From DASXVX01 sp036504075 (GTDB lineage Bacteria > Bacillota > Sulfobacillia > Symbiobacteriales > Symbiobacteriaceae): 64,000 bases of DNA. The notes under the pieces are model-generated. The model made no database searches and was not told where the DNA came from. It saw nothing but the letters and a program-made list of their open reading frames with translations. Made by a program: the position numbers and the translations under genes. The stretch lies in the NCBI GenBank assembly GCA_036504075.1, contig DASXVX010000052.1, positions 62,001 to 126,000 of the forward strand, in the 5' to 3' direction. This document shows, piece by piece, positions 33,712 through 41,317 of this stretch. How positions within the stretch are numbered: position 1 is the stretch's first letter; the number at the start of each line of letters is the position of its first letter.

Positions 33712-34701
33712 TTATCGGACTCCCCTAGTCTGTTGCGTGCCTCTGGTCATCTTCTGGGCTTTCAGTGCACCGGGCAAAACCTGTCGCATTTTCAACAGTG
33801 ACTGAGCCAAGCAGTCCGTACCGGCCCGGCGCTCCAATGACTGCATTTCCCGACTGGCATCCTCATCGAGATCAGGCCGGTCGGCCAACGCAGCAAGTCG
33901 TTTCCCCAGCGTACCCAGCGTGAAGGCATCTTGCTCCGCTTCACTTACGCCCGCGAGCGCCATGAGCGTGATGGCTGTGTGCGCCCGAATATGCGGGTAG
34001 TCATCGCCGGCTTCGCGGAGTATGAACAGAGCCTGTGCAAAGGCGTTTCGACCTTCACCTTTGAGGTGTGCCATGTGGACCCGATCGTGCGCGATCTGCA
34101 ATTGGACGGACTGCTCGACGGCGGCTTCCGTCTCAGATGCCAACTGGGCGAGTACGCCTTCCGCTTGAGGAAAATCCCTCCGCAGAATGAACACCCACGC
34201 CAAGTTCAGTCGGGCCTTTCGGGCCAGTACTGGGTTACTCGCTGAGGCGAGTCGGATGGCTTCTTCATAATCCCGAATTGCGAATGAGTAGGCGCCAAGC
34301 ACGTCGTAACATAGGCCGCGACCGAAGAAGGCATCTCCCCGGTGGAACTCGGTGCTGCACTGGACGCAGTCCGTGAACCGCCTGATGGCAGTGCGATACT
34401 GCCCGGCACGGCCATAACTGGTCCCGGATCGGTACAACGCTTCTTCAAGCAATTGCCCGTCCTTAAGTTTTCGGGCCAGGAATTGGGCAACATCGGCCTT
34501 CTCGCCGGCCGCTTCGCAATCATGGGAACCGAGCAGACAGAGGCAGAGGATCAGATGCAGTTGAGCGAGTTCACCGTCATCCGGCTCGGGCAACGCCATG
34601 AGGCCGTCAATCATTGCTTCGACGGCCATCCTGCAGGCGTCAAACTGTTTCTTCTCAAGAAGGGTGAAAAAGACGACATGGTGAGGGTACCGAGACGTCA
34701 C
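33712..34701 (-). CDS. TPR-repeat protein, candidate peptide sensor (Rap-like, no HTH)
   Basis: The 329-residue protein is all-helical and contains several tetratricopeptide-like repeats, clearest around GTSYGRAGQYRTAIRRFTDC and GLCYDVLGAYSFAIRDYEEA. There is no N-terminal HTH, no signal peptide and no membrane segment, so it should act in the cytosol on a partner protein, as Rap proteins do. The GTG start is 6 nt after GGGGGG. A small secreted peptide gene follows directly, and an XRE regulator is encoded convergently. I infer a peptide-responsive TPR sensor; the partner could be the XRE protein. Confidence 0.8.
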   Translation of the reverse strand: MTSRYPHHVVFFTLLEKKQFDACRMAVEAMIDGLMALPEPDDGELAQLHLILCLCLLGSHDCEAAGEKADVAQFLARKLKDGQLLEEALYRSGTSYGRAGQYRTAIRRFTDCVQCSTEFHRGDAFFGRGLCYDVLGAYSFAIRDYEEAIRLASASNPVLARKARLNLAWVFILRRDFPQAEGVLAQLASETEAAVEQSVQLQIAHDRVHMAHLKGEGRNAFAQALFILREAGDDYPHIRAHTAITLMALAGVSEAEQDAFTLGTLGKRLAALADRPDLDEDASREMQSLERRAGTDCLAQSLLKMRQVLPGALKAQKMTRGTQQTRGVR

Positions 34702-34725
34702 TCTATCCCCCCCGTGCGCGTCATG

Positions 34726-34764
34726 TGGTAATTACCATTATATGCCATTTGCGGTATCGGTCAA
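34726..34764 (-). promoter_or_regulatory. Promoter and palindromic operator of the TPR-peptide genes
   Basis: On the minus strand TTGACC (34764-34759), a 16-base spacer and TATAAT (34742-34737). Directly downstream is the perfect palindrome TGGTAATTACCA (34726-34737), sharing GGTAAT with the XRE promoter. Confidence 0.7.
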
Positions 34765-35036
34765 GAGAAACACCTGTGCGCCTCGAATGAGGTTCGCTCC
34801 AAACGGGCCCCCTTGGCTGACTGTGACTTCGGGTGCGGCGGTTCCGGTTGGTTCGTCCCTGGCGTTTTGATTCGCCGCAAGAAATGGATTCTTCTTGCAG
34901 GTGTTCCAAATGTAAAGTAATAACCTCGTTAGTACGGGAACCGGGATTTCGGCAAGAACCCGACCCCGAACTCTCGGAGAGGAGGCCGAATCACCTTCGA
35001 GTTCCCAGCGAACTGTGAGATAGGAGGAATCAAAGG

Positions 35037-35597
35037 GTGAAACTCAAGGGCAGAGTGATCGCTGTGGCAGCAGCCGTGCTGCTGCTGGTCGCTCTGGGGA
35101 GCACGGCGTTGGCATTCAACCCTCGACGCAATGTGCCGTGGGAGTATGTTTGCGACAACGATCCCGGGGTGCCGGAGTGCGGTAGCAATCTCCGGGGTAA
35201 CCTCACGTTTGGATACATCGCCGACGCATGGGCTCAGGACGCACGGTGGCGGGACCAGCAGGCCTGGGCAGACGCCTACTACCGGTGGATTATCCACACC
35301 GGCGACCAGCCTTGGCAGTGGGGTTCCTACTACGAGTTCCGGGTGCACATCCCTGACTCGGACGTGGCGTTTACGAGCCACTGGACGACATACTACGAGG
35401 TTGACAGCTCCGGGCAGACCAGCCGGATCGGGACCGTTGACCAGGGTATGAACCAGGGCAACTGGTACAAGATCAGCGACGCCTTCTGGATGACCGATAA
35501 CTCGGTCGTCACGATTGAGTCCAATAACGGGTACAAAGGAAACTCCCCGTCAGGCGTCACCGGTTTCGACGCGATTGATCTTTGGGACAAGGGCTAA
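35037..35597 (+). CDS. Secreted protein with golvesin-like C-terminal domain
   Basis: The 186-residue protein has a clear signal peptide (residues 1-26, ending STALAF). The mature part is rich in Trp and Tyr. Its second half, from YYEVDSSGQ through VDQGMNQGNWYKI to VTGFDAIDLW, fits the golvesin C-terminal-like domain, a beta fold found on peptidases and adhesins. The GTG start is 8 nt after AGGAGG. It is followed 13 bases later by an exported LolA-like protein gene, so the two are one operon. Confidence 0.78.
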   Translation: MKLKGRVIAVAAAVLLLVALGSTALAFNPRRNVPWEYVCDNDPGVPECGSNLRGNLTFGYIADAWAQDARWRDQQAWADAYYRWIIHTGDQPWQWGSYYEFRVHIPDSDVAFTSHWTTYYEVDSSGQTSRIGTVDQGMNQGNWYKISDAFWMTDNSVVTIESNNGYKGNSPSGVTGFDAIDLWDKG

Positions 35598-35610
35598 GGA
35601 GGGCGAGCGT

Positions 35611-36417
35611 TTGACGACCAAGGTTTTCAAGGCAACGGCAATTGCCTTGCTGCTGGCCGGTTGTGCGCTCACCGCAGCAGCCGTGCACGGCAAGGCGGTC
35701 GCGACGACACCGCAAGCGGAGTCCCTGGCTATCGCCGAGAAAATGGCAAACGCCATCGACTACTACAACGCCGTGAGTGCGGCATACGTGGTCAAAGAGA
35801 CGATCGGCGGTCAGACGAGACTCACGGATATCGTGTTCGATGTTCGGGTGCGCCCCAACCCTGGCGCCCGAGCGGAGCTGACATCAGCAAATGGCGCCCG
35901 GGTTACTATGGTCGCCAACGGAGACCAGGAGTTGGTTTACAGCCAGGTCGATCAGCGCTATCAACTCACGACGGTGCGTCGCTCCAGCGCCCCGACCCCT
36001 TCCTTTACGGAGCGCCTTAGCCGGATGAAGGACAAACACGAGGTGAGCTACAGGAACCCGGAGACCAGCCTCCCCACGAAGTTTGCCGACGCGCTCTTCC
36101 CCCAACAGGAAGCTTTGGCGCTGATCGGACGCAGCACCGTGACCGAAGAGGGCCAGGAGAAACTGCTCGGGCGTCCCGTCCAGGTGCTGACCATCGTTCC
36201 CCCTGATATCCTCCAGAAGTCCCTCCAGGCTAACGTTATCCGGTTCTGGGTCGACATTGAGACCGGAATCTTGGTCAAACAGGAATACATCAAGGCCGGT
36301 CAGGTTGTCTTCTCCCAGGAAGCAACCAGGTTGGTGGTGAATCCGGTCATCGATTCGGCCAAGTTCAAAATCAGCATTCCCCCCGGAGCCACCAGGGTTG
36401 ATACAAATCAAGGTTAA
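35611..36417 (+). CDS. Exported LolA/DUF2092-like protein
   Basis: This 268-residue protein has an N-terminal signal with LLLAGCAL, possibly a lipobox. It continues with IAEKMANAIDYYNAVSAAYVVKE, then a beta-rich body with TRLTDIVFDVRVRPNP and FWVDIETGILVKQEY, as in LolA-like outer-surface sorting or sensor domains (a half-open barrel). The TTG start at 35611 is right after GGAGGGCGAGCG. Second gene of the operon with the golvesin-like protein, ending in a strong terminator. Confidence 0.75.
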   Translation: MTTKVFKATAIALLLAGCALTAAAVHGKAVATTPQAESLAIAEKMANAIDYYNAVSAAYVVKETIGGQTRLTDIVFDVRVRPNPGARAELTSANGARVTMVANGDQELVYSQVDQRYQLTTVRRSSAPTPSFTERLSRMKDKHEVSYRNPETSLPTKFADALFPQQEALALIGRSTVTEEGQEKLLGRPVQVLTIVPPDILQKSLQANVIRFWVDIETGILVKQEYIKAGQVVFSQEATRLVVNPVIDSAKFKISIPPGATRVDTNQG

Positions 36418-36425
36418 GGCTAAGC

Positions 36426-36451
36426 GAAAGACCCCCACGTGGGGGTCTTTC
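36426..36451 (+). terminator. Terminator of the exported-protein operon
   Basis: GAAAGACCCCCAC and GTGGGGGTCTTTC form a perfect stem. Confidence 0.85.
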
Positions 36452-36639
36452 CATGCTTTCAAACCTCGCAGTAAGAGAACAGAGACCCGGCGTCCAGCGG
36501 CCATGTCCGCCGGCTGCCGGGCCTCTTGCTTTTTGGTCGCAGCCTGACGTTTCACCCAGGAGCGAAATAGAGGCTTCCAGGCTCACGAACTCAACGGTTT
36601 TCGGGATCGGCCACGCCTGGATTCATGGAAAATAGTGGG

Positions 36640-36667
36640 TTGACAGGCTCGACAGCGATGGTAAGAT
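36640..36667 (+). promoter_or_regulatory. Promoter
   Basis: TTGACA at 36640-36645, 16 bases, TAAGAT at 36662-36667. It leaves a leader of about 140 bases before the gene at 36819, in which I see no clear structure. Confidence 0.6.
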
Positions 36668-36818
36668 ATTTCCAGATCAAGACAGTATGCACCACAGAAT
36701 GTAAATCCGGCGGAGCATTCCTCCACCTGCAAGGCCAACGTTGGGAGATGTCCACCAGTCTCGGCGGTAAGTGGTGGAGCCCGGTGGGGGCGGACCTAAA
36801 CGAAGAGGAGGGTATCCG

Positions 36819-37340
36819 ATGACCGAACGGATGCTGGATCAGCGGACCGCAGCGGTGCTGGAATCTCACCTGAAGCGTCTCCAGGTTCGCCCCGGTAACG
36901 GGCTCAAGAAGTACCAGAACGACGCGCTCAGGGCCCACCCGGTGATCCCCGACATGCTGCGTGGTGCAGTAAAGTTGCTGGTCCAGACCGAGCAGTTGTT
37001 TGGCGGTACCGACCCCGTCTACATTCGCATGCCGATCCTGTTTCAGATGCTGGTTGACACCGAGGACGATTGGGCCTTGGAGCGGCCGCTGATGAACCGG
37101 TGGCTGGTCCTGGAGGATGAAAATGACCCGACCATCCACGACAGCCCGGAGAAGGTCGTCGGTGGCCTCCGGTTCCGGCGAATCCCGAAGCGCCACATCT
37201 CACTGTCAGCCTGGGAGGCAGCCTGCATTATCGCACGGCGCATTGGCCTGTTCGCCGGCGGTCACCATGGCTGCGCACTCAGCCCTGAATTTCGGAAGCA
37301 GACCAGGACGGCCGCGGTGGAGGCCGCCCCGGGACGGTAG
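36819..37340 (+). CDS. Soluble protein of unknown function
   Basis: The 173-residue protein has no signal peptide or membrane segment. Visible features are an N-terminal helical part (TAAVLESHLKRLQV), PVYIRMPILFQMLVDTEDDWA in the middle (shown in part), and a C-terminal basic helix followed by a tail. The ATG at 36819 is 6 nt after GGAGGG and the gene has its own promoter. I recognise no family. It precedes the M29 peptidase gene by 80 bases on the same strand. Confidence 0.7.
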   Translation: MTERMLDQRTAAVLESHLKRLQVRPGNGLKKYQNDALRAHPVIPDMLRGAVKLLVQTEQLFGGTDPVYIRMPILFQMLVDTEDDWALERPLMNRWLVLEDENDPTIHDSPEKVVGGLRFRRIPKRHISLSAWEAACIIARRIGLFAGGHHGCALSPEFRKQTRTAAVEAAPGR

Positions 37341-37420
37341 ATTTGGGTCTCCATGCCGGAGGTGAATGCGACATGGCAGGGTCCGCCTTGCTGATGTTCG
37401 TGCAACAAGGGGGAGTATAG

Positions 37421-38515
37421 GTGGACAAGCGCTATCGTGAACTGGCTCGGGTGGTCATCGATCACTCCCTGGAAGTTCACCCCGGCCAGAGCGTCCTGAT
37501 TCGCTTCGACACGGCCGGCGCCCGTTTCGCAGAGGTCTTCGCCCAGGAGGTGCTGCGCGTCAACGCACACCCCGTGTTCGAATTCTCCTCGCCCCGCGCG
37601 GCTGCGGTCCGAATCGCCGAGGGCTCGCCCGAGCAATTGGCCTTCGTGCACCCCAGCGAGGTGGCCCGGACGGACTGCGACTGTCAGGTGCTGATCGAAG
37701 CGCCAACCGGACTGACGCTGCCGGAGTTTGAACCCGAGCGGCTGGCCACGCGCACCCAGGCGCTCGCGGAGTGGCGCCGGCGGATCGAACACGTCCGCTA
37801 CGCCATCGTGCTCGTGCCGACGCTGCATCTGGCCCGGTCCCTGGGCATGGAGTTCGAGGCGTGCGAGGACTTCGTTTTCAACGTGACGGTTGGAGTGGAC
37901 TGGGTTCGAATGGCCCGACGGGCTCAGAAGATCAAGCAAGTCTTCGATGCCGGCTCACTCGTTCGAATCGAAGCCCCTGGCACCGAGATCAGCTTTAGTC
38001 TGGCCGGGCGCTCCGGCGCCGCAGCGGCAGGCCAGCGCAACATTCCGGATGGGAAGGTGTTTTTCGCCCCCGTCGTCGAGACGGTCAAGGGGTTCATCAC
38101 ATTCCACGACACCCTGTGGGCTTTAGGCGGCCCGGTCCGCGGCCTGCAGTTGGACTTCCGGGATGGGCGGGTGGTCCACGTGGATGCACAGGAAGGGCTT
38201 GGCCGGGTCCGCGCCCTTTTGCAGACGGACAGCGGGGCGAACTGCATCGGCGAGTTTGGTATCGGCATCAACCCCACGATCGACCGCATCACCGGGCACG
38301 TGCTCCTGGATGAGAAGGCGGCGGGGACCGTGCATTTTGCACTCGGTCGGTCCTTGCCGGGTACCGGCGGTGACGTGGAGTCCGCTGTGCACTGGGCCAT
38401 GGTCCTCGATCTCCGGCGCGGCGGCCAGGTGCTGCTGGATGACCAGGTGGTCTGCCGGGACGGAAAGTGGTACCTCGGGCGCCCAGCGGTTGGGGTGGCC
38501 ACGGCTGGCGCCTGA
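37421..38515 (+). CDS. M29-family aminopeptidase homologue with missing metal ligands
   Basis: The 364-residue protein matches M29 (AmpS/AmpT/PepS) aminopeptidases along its length. Family members bind two metals with two Glu, two His, an Asp and a nearby Tyr. Here the first Glu site, normally PDGEVF, reads PDGKVF; the Tyr site reads GRSLPGTGG with Leu; and the Asp of the normal HWD reads HWAMV. The second Glu (IGEFGIG) and both His (TVHFALG, AVHWA) remain. Three of about six key residues are changed, so normal two-metal catalysis is unlikely. The GTG start is behind GGGGGAG. Role unknown; a non-catalytic binding role is possible. Confidence 0.85.
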   Translation: MDKRYRELARVVIDHSLEVHPGQSVLIRFDTAGARFAEVFAQEVLRVNAHPVFEFSSPRAAAVRIAEGSPEQLAFVHPSEVARTDCDCQVLIEAPTGLTLPEFEPERLATRTQALAEWRRRIEHVRYAIVLVPTLHLARSLGMEFEACEDFVFNVTVGVDWVRMARRAQKIKQVFDAGSLVRIEAPGTEISFSLAGRSGAAAAGQRNIPDGKVFFAPVVETVKGFITFHDTLWALGGPVRGLQLDFRDGRVVHVDAQEGLGRVRALLQTDSGANCIGEFGIGINPTIDRITGHVLLDEKAAGTVHFALGRSLPGTGGDVESAVHWAMVLDLRRGGQVLLDDQVVCRDGKWYLGRPAVGVATAGA

Positions 38516-38605
38516 CGCCCATGGCTGTGCGGCTCAATCAGATCCAAAGAGGCGGCCCGGCTTGCGCTCGGGACGCCGGTGGAAACAGAAAGGATGGTGC
38601 CCGAC

Positions 38606-39080
38606 ATGGATTTTCTGAAGGAAGGCCCCGAATCCGCATTGGAGATTTTTGAGCTCCTGTTCGCCGTCAACACCGCGGTGGAGTTGCGGAGCCAGCGGTT
38701 TCTGTCCCAGAGGGATCTGACGCTGCCCCAGTACCAGTTGCTGCTGGCGGCCATGTCGGGGGAGGTCGACACACTGGGGGGACCTGGCTGACAAGCTGAA
38801 CTGCAGTCGCGGCAATATGACCGGGGTCGCCGACCGGCTGGAGCGTGATGGCTGGCTGGTCCGGGAGCGCACTCGGGAAGACCGGCGAGTAGTCCACATC
38901 CGGCTGAAGGAGAAGGCCCAATCGGTCACCGCCATCCGGCGGGCCCTGGACGCGGATCTGGCTCAGGTTGCCGGAACTTGCTCACCCGACGAAGCCCTGG
39001 TACTTCAGCAGGCACTGGAACGGCTCCACGGCCAACTCAGGCCCGACATCGAGAACCCTTCGGGGAGTCCGGCCGCGTAA
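38606..39080 (+). pseudogene. MarR-family regulator with a frameshift in a G6 run
   Basis: The first part (to about 38791) encodes ALEIFELLFAVNTAVELRS and LTLPQYQLLLAAMSGEVDTLG and then runs into a stop. Removing one G from the run at 38776-38781 restores LADKLNCSRGNMTGVADRLERDGWL and so on to the normal winged-helix wing and C-terminal helix, ending at 39080. So all parts of a MarR protein are present but in two frames. It may be a recent mutation, a phase-variable switch, or a sequencing error. The start (38606 or 38594) is uncertain. Confidence 0.75.
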
Positions 39081-39107
39081 CCTGCGGGGGCGGTGCCCCC
39101 TGTTCGG

Positions 39108-39185
39108 CGGGGTGTAGCGCAGTCCGGTAGCGCGCTGGGGGATGGACCCCAGAGGCCGCAGGTTCGAATCCTGTCACCCCGACCA
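39108..39185 (+). tRNA. tRNA-Pro-like gene with an 8-nt anticodon loop
   Basis: Acceptor CGGGGTG pairs with CACCCCG, with discriminator A and an encoded CCA. The D arm is GCGC/GCGC and the T arm GCAGG-TTCGAAT-CCTGT. C1-G72 and A73 are tRNA-Pro traits. The anticodon stem CTGGG/CCCAG (39135-39152) encloses eight bases, GGATGGAC, instead of seven, with no T at position 33. TGG at 39143-39145 would be the Pro anticodon. It may be an unusual decoder, a frameshift suppressor or a dead gene. Confidence 0.6.
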
Positions 39186-39367
39186 GTGGCTTTTAGGTGG
39201 CGGCGGCCGGTAGTACGAAGCCGGCCCTGTGGTCGGTGGACCTGACAGACGGCGCCGGGTACTGGCAGGTGCATCAGCTGGTCCCCTGGGTTGAGCCCGT
39301 GCCGGTGCGTTGCGTGGACTGCCCCGCCAGAAACGGATGAGTAATTGGCCTATTGGAGGTGTAGCGC

Positions 39368-39775
39368 ATGATGAAGCCCACCGGCATGATCCGCAAACTG
39401 GACGAGCTTGGTCGGGTGGTAATCCCAATTGAGTTGCGTCGTGTTCTGGGAATGGGCGATGGCGATGGGCTGGAGATCTTCGTCAACGGGGATTTCGTTG
39501 TGCTTCGCAAGTATGAACCGGCCTGCGTCTTCTGCGGGGGACCCGAACTCGTCACTTTCTTCAAAGGCAAGAATGTCTGCCAGGCTTGCCTTTGTGAAAT
39601 GGCAGGTGAGCTTGAGCGCACCCCCGCCCGCAAGGACAGACACCTTGATAAGGCCGGCGAGATTCGTCCCGCCAAAGCGGATTTGAGAGACCGCCCGGCG
39701 CGTGGCCGTCAGGCGGCGAATGCCCCGAATGGCGGGCCCTACTGGGCTGGTTTAGACATCAGCCGATGGACCTGA
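39368..39775 (+). CDS. SpoVT/AbrB-type regulator with zinc ribbon
   Basis: The 135-residue protein has an N-terminal swapped-hairpin AbrB domain (residues 7-48, GMIRKLDELGRVVIPIELRR at its heart), then a Cys4 cluster, CVFCGG at about 56 and CQACLC near 76, of the kind found in SpoVT/AbrB relatives of clostridia. The C-terminus is basic and probably disordered. GGAGGT lies 7 nt before the ATG at 39368. These proteins bind DNA and control transition-state or sporulation genes. Confidence 0.88.
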   Translation: MMKPTGMIRKLDELGRVVIPIELRRVLGMGDGDGLEIFVNGDFVVLRKYEPACVFCGGPELVTFFKGKNVCQACLCEMAGELERTPARKDRHLDKAGEIRPAKADLRDRPARGRQAANAPNGGPYWAGLDISRWT

Positions 39776-40037
39776 GCGCCAGTCCCAAAAGGCGAGCGGT
39801 CCTGGAAGGCGAGGTACTCAGGGAAGCGTGAGATCAGTCGTGACAGACCTCGCATTCGCCAGCAGCCACTCAGGATTACACACTGATCTCCGGTTCAGCA
39901 TTCCGGTCGCCTCGACCAAGTTGTCCACGGCTAGTCGTCGATTTGGTCCGGAATCCGCACGCCGGCAACTTTCTAGAGTTGCCGGCGCCATGGTTTTGTC
40001 CTGGTTTGATCTCCCCTTTCCCTACGTGCCCCGTGGT

Positions 40038-40137
40038 TTTCTGTTGTGCTCCAGCGATTTCTGTCGTGTACCGTTGATTTCTATTCTGATCCGAGGTTTT
40101 CTGTTGTGTATTATCGTGATCTATCGTGCAACCAGCT
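40038..40137 (+). repeat. Five 20-bp phased direct repeats
   Basis: Units start at 40038, 40058, 40078, 40098 and 40118. They correspond in order to the last five units of cassette 3; tttctgtcgtgtaccgttga is identical in both. Confidence 0.9.
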
Positions 40138-40351
40138 TCCCCAGAATCCCGGGACGGTTCGCGTCACGGGCACGCCCAACCCGCACCCGGCTTGCCTTTC
40201 ACGGCTCACCGCCACTCGTGCGAGGCCACCCAGGCCGTACCTCGGTACCCTGACGCGCGATCCGGATTACGATCGTGAAGCATCATCTTCTGATCCTCTC
40301 CATCAATATCCTTGTTTTCTCAAATATGGTCAAAAAATTATCACATACCTA

Positions 40352-40380
40352 TTGCAACCATTTAGAGTATATACTATAAT
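40352..40380 (+). promoter_or_regulatory. Promoter of cassette 4
   Basis: TTGCAA at 40352-40357, 17 bases, TATAAT at 40375-40380. Confidence 0.85.
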
Positions 40381-40440
40381 TGGGTTTGTCCGCAAGCGTC
40401 AGAGCGGACAATCTATCCCCCGAGGAGGACAGCGAAGAAC

Positions 40441-41022
40441 GTGGCAGACAAGATGAGTTCCGAGCCCAAGGTCCAGGCAAGTCGGTTCAAGCGGGTCACC
40501 AACAGCTTCAATGTGTTGAGCGGCGCCCGGCGCGAGCCCGCGTGGGTCGCGGTCGATGTGACCGGCATGTCCAAGTCCAATGTGGAAGGCGCCGGCTACG
40601 TCATGAAGTTGGTCCACCGCAGCCCGGAGGATCCGAAACAGTTCACGCTCCAATACGGCGTCAACTCGCTGACCAAGGAAGTCGCCCTGTATGTGGTACC
40701 CGCCAATACCCCCGGGGCCATGCCCGTGCGCATCTACAAGAGTGGCATCTCTTTCCACCTGGGCAACGCGTTTGAGAAGTTCCCGGACATCCGCCCCGGA
40801 GCCAAGGCCGAGTTTCCCATCAGCGACGTCACTCAGGACGAGGACGGCATCGACTGTGTCATCCTCACCCTTGCCGCCGGCCTGCAGACCCGCAAGACCC
40901 GGGCATCGTCAAAAAAGAAGTCCTCCTCCACCCCTGCCGCCACCACTCCTGCCGCCTCCGCCCCTGCTGCCGCCGCTGGCACCGCTCCTGCCCCCGCCAT
41001 CGACTCCCCTGCCAAAAGCTAA
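40441..41022 (+). CDS. Cassette protein, soluble core plus Ala/Pro tail (type 2)
   Basis: The 193-residue protein is a close paralogue of that at 29104 with scattered substitutions in the core (for example NSLTKEV for KSETKEV) and a different tail, which ends AGTAPAPAIDSPAKS after fewer PAASA units. The start is a GTG behind GAGGAGGA. The core changes preserve the frame and motifs, which suggests selection on the protein. It directly precedes the restriction-modification genes but has its own terminator. Confidence 0.85.
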   Translation: MADKMSSEPKVQASRFKRVTNSFNVLSGARREPAWVAVDVTGMSKSNVEGAGYVMKLVHRSPEDPKQFTLQYGVNSLTKEVALYVVPANTPGAMPVRIYKSGISFHLGNAFEKFPDIRPGAKAEFPISDVTQDEDGIDCVILTLAAGLQTRKTRASSKKKSSSTPAATTPAASAPAAAAGTAPAPAIDSPAKS

Positions 41023-41125
41023 TCAATTAACCAAGCGAAACACCTACATAAAGCGCAACCGACCGGGATGGCCGGCCCGGTCGATGTCTGGAAAACACTT
41101 CGTGCCAAGCCTTCATCCAAGATCG

Positions 41126-41158
41126 AAAACCCCAGCAGCCGTGCGCTGCTGGGGTTTT
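41126..41158 (+). terminator. Cassette 4 terminator
   Basis: AAAACCCCAGCAGC pairs perfectly with GCTGCTGGGGTTTT. Confidence 0.9.
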
Positions 41159-41317
41159 CACGTCGAGCGGCGGCAAAACACCATCTGGCAGAATTGCGTT
41201 GAAAGGAACTGAGGCAGACAAAAGCTAAGTACTCATCCGGTGGATATCCCTATCGCAGGGATACCATGCTTCCGGCCACCAGCCGCGGACGGCTTAACAC
41301 TGGAGGGGTAGAAGAAT

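Larger units (their letters stand above)
39957..40440 (+). repeat. Cassette 4 leader (20-bp-array type)
   Basis: It aligns with 28550-29103 over its length, starting from the hairpin GCCGGCAACT/AGTTGCCGGC and ending with GTCCGC/GCGGAC in the 5' UTR, but has three fewer 20-bp units. The 180 bases upstream (39776-39956) hold no feature I can name. Confidence 0.85.
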
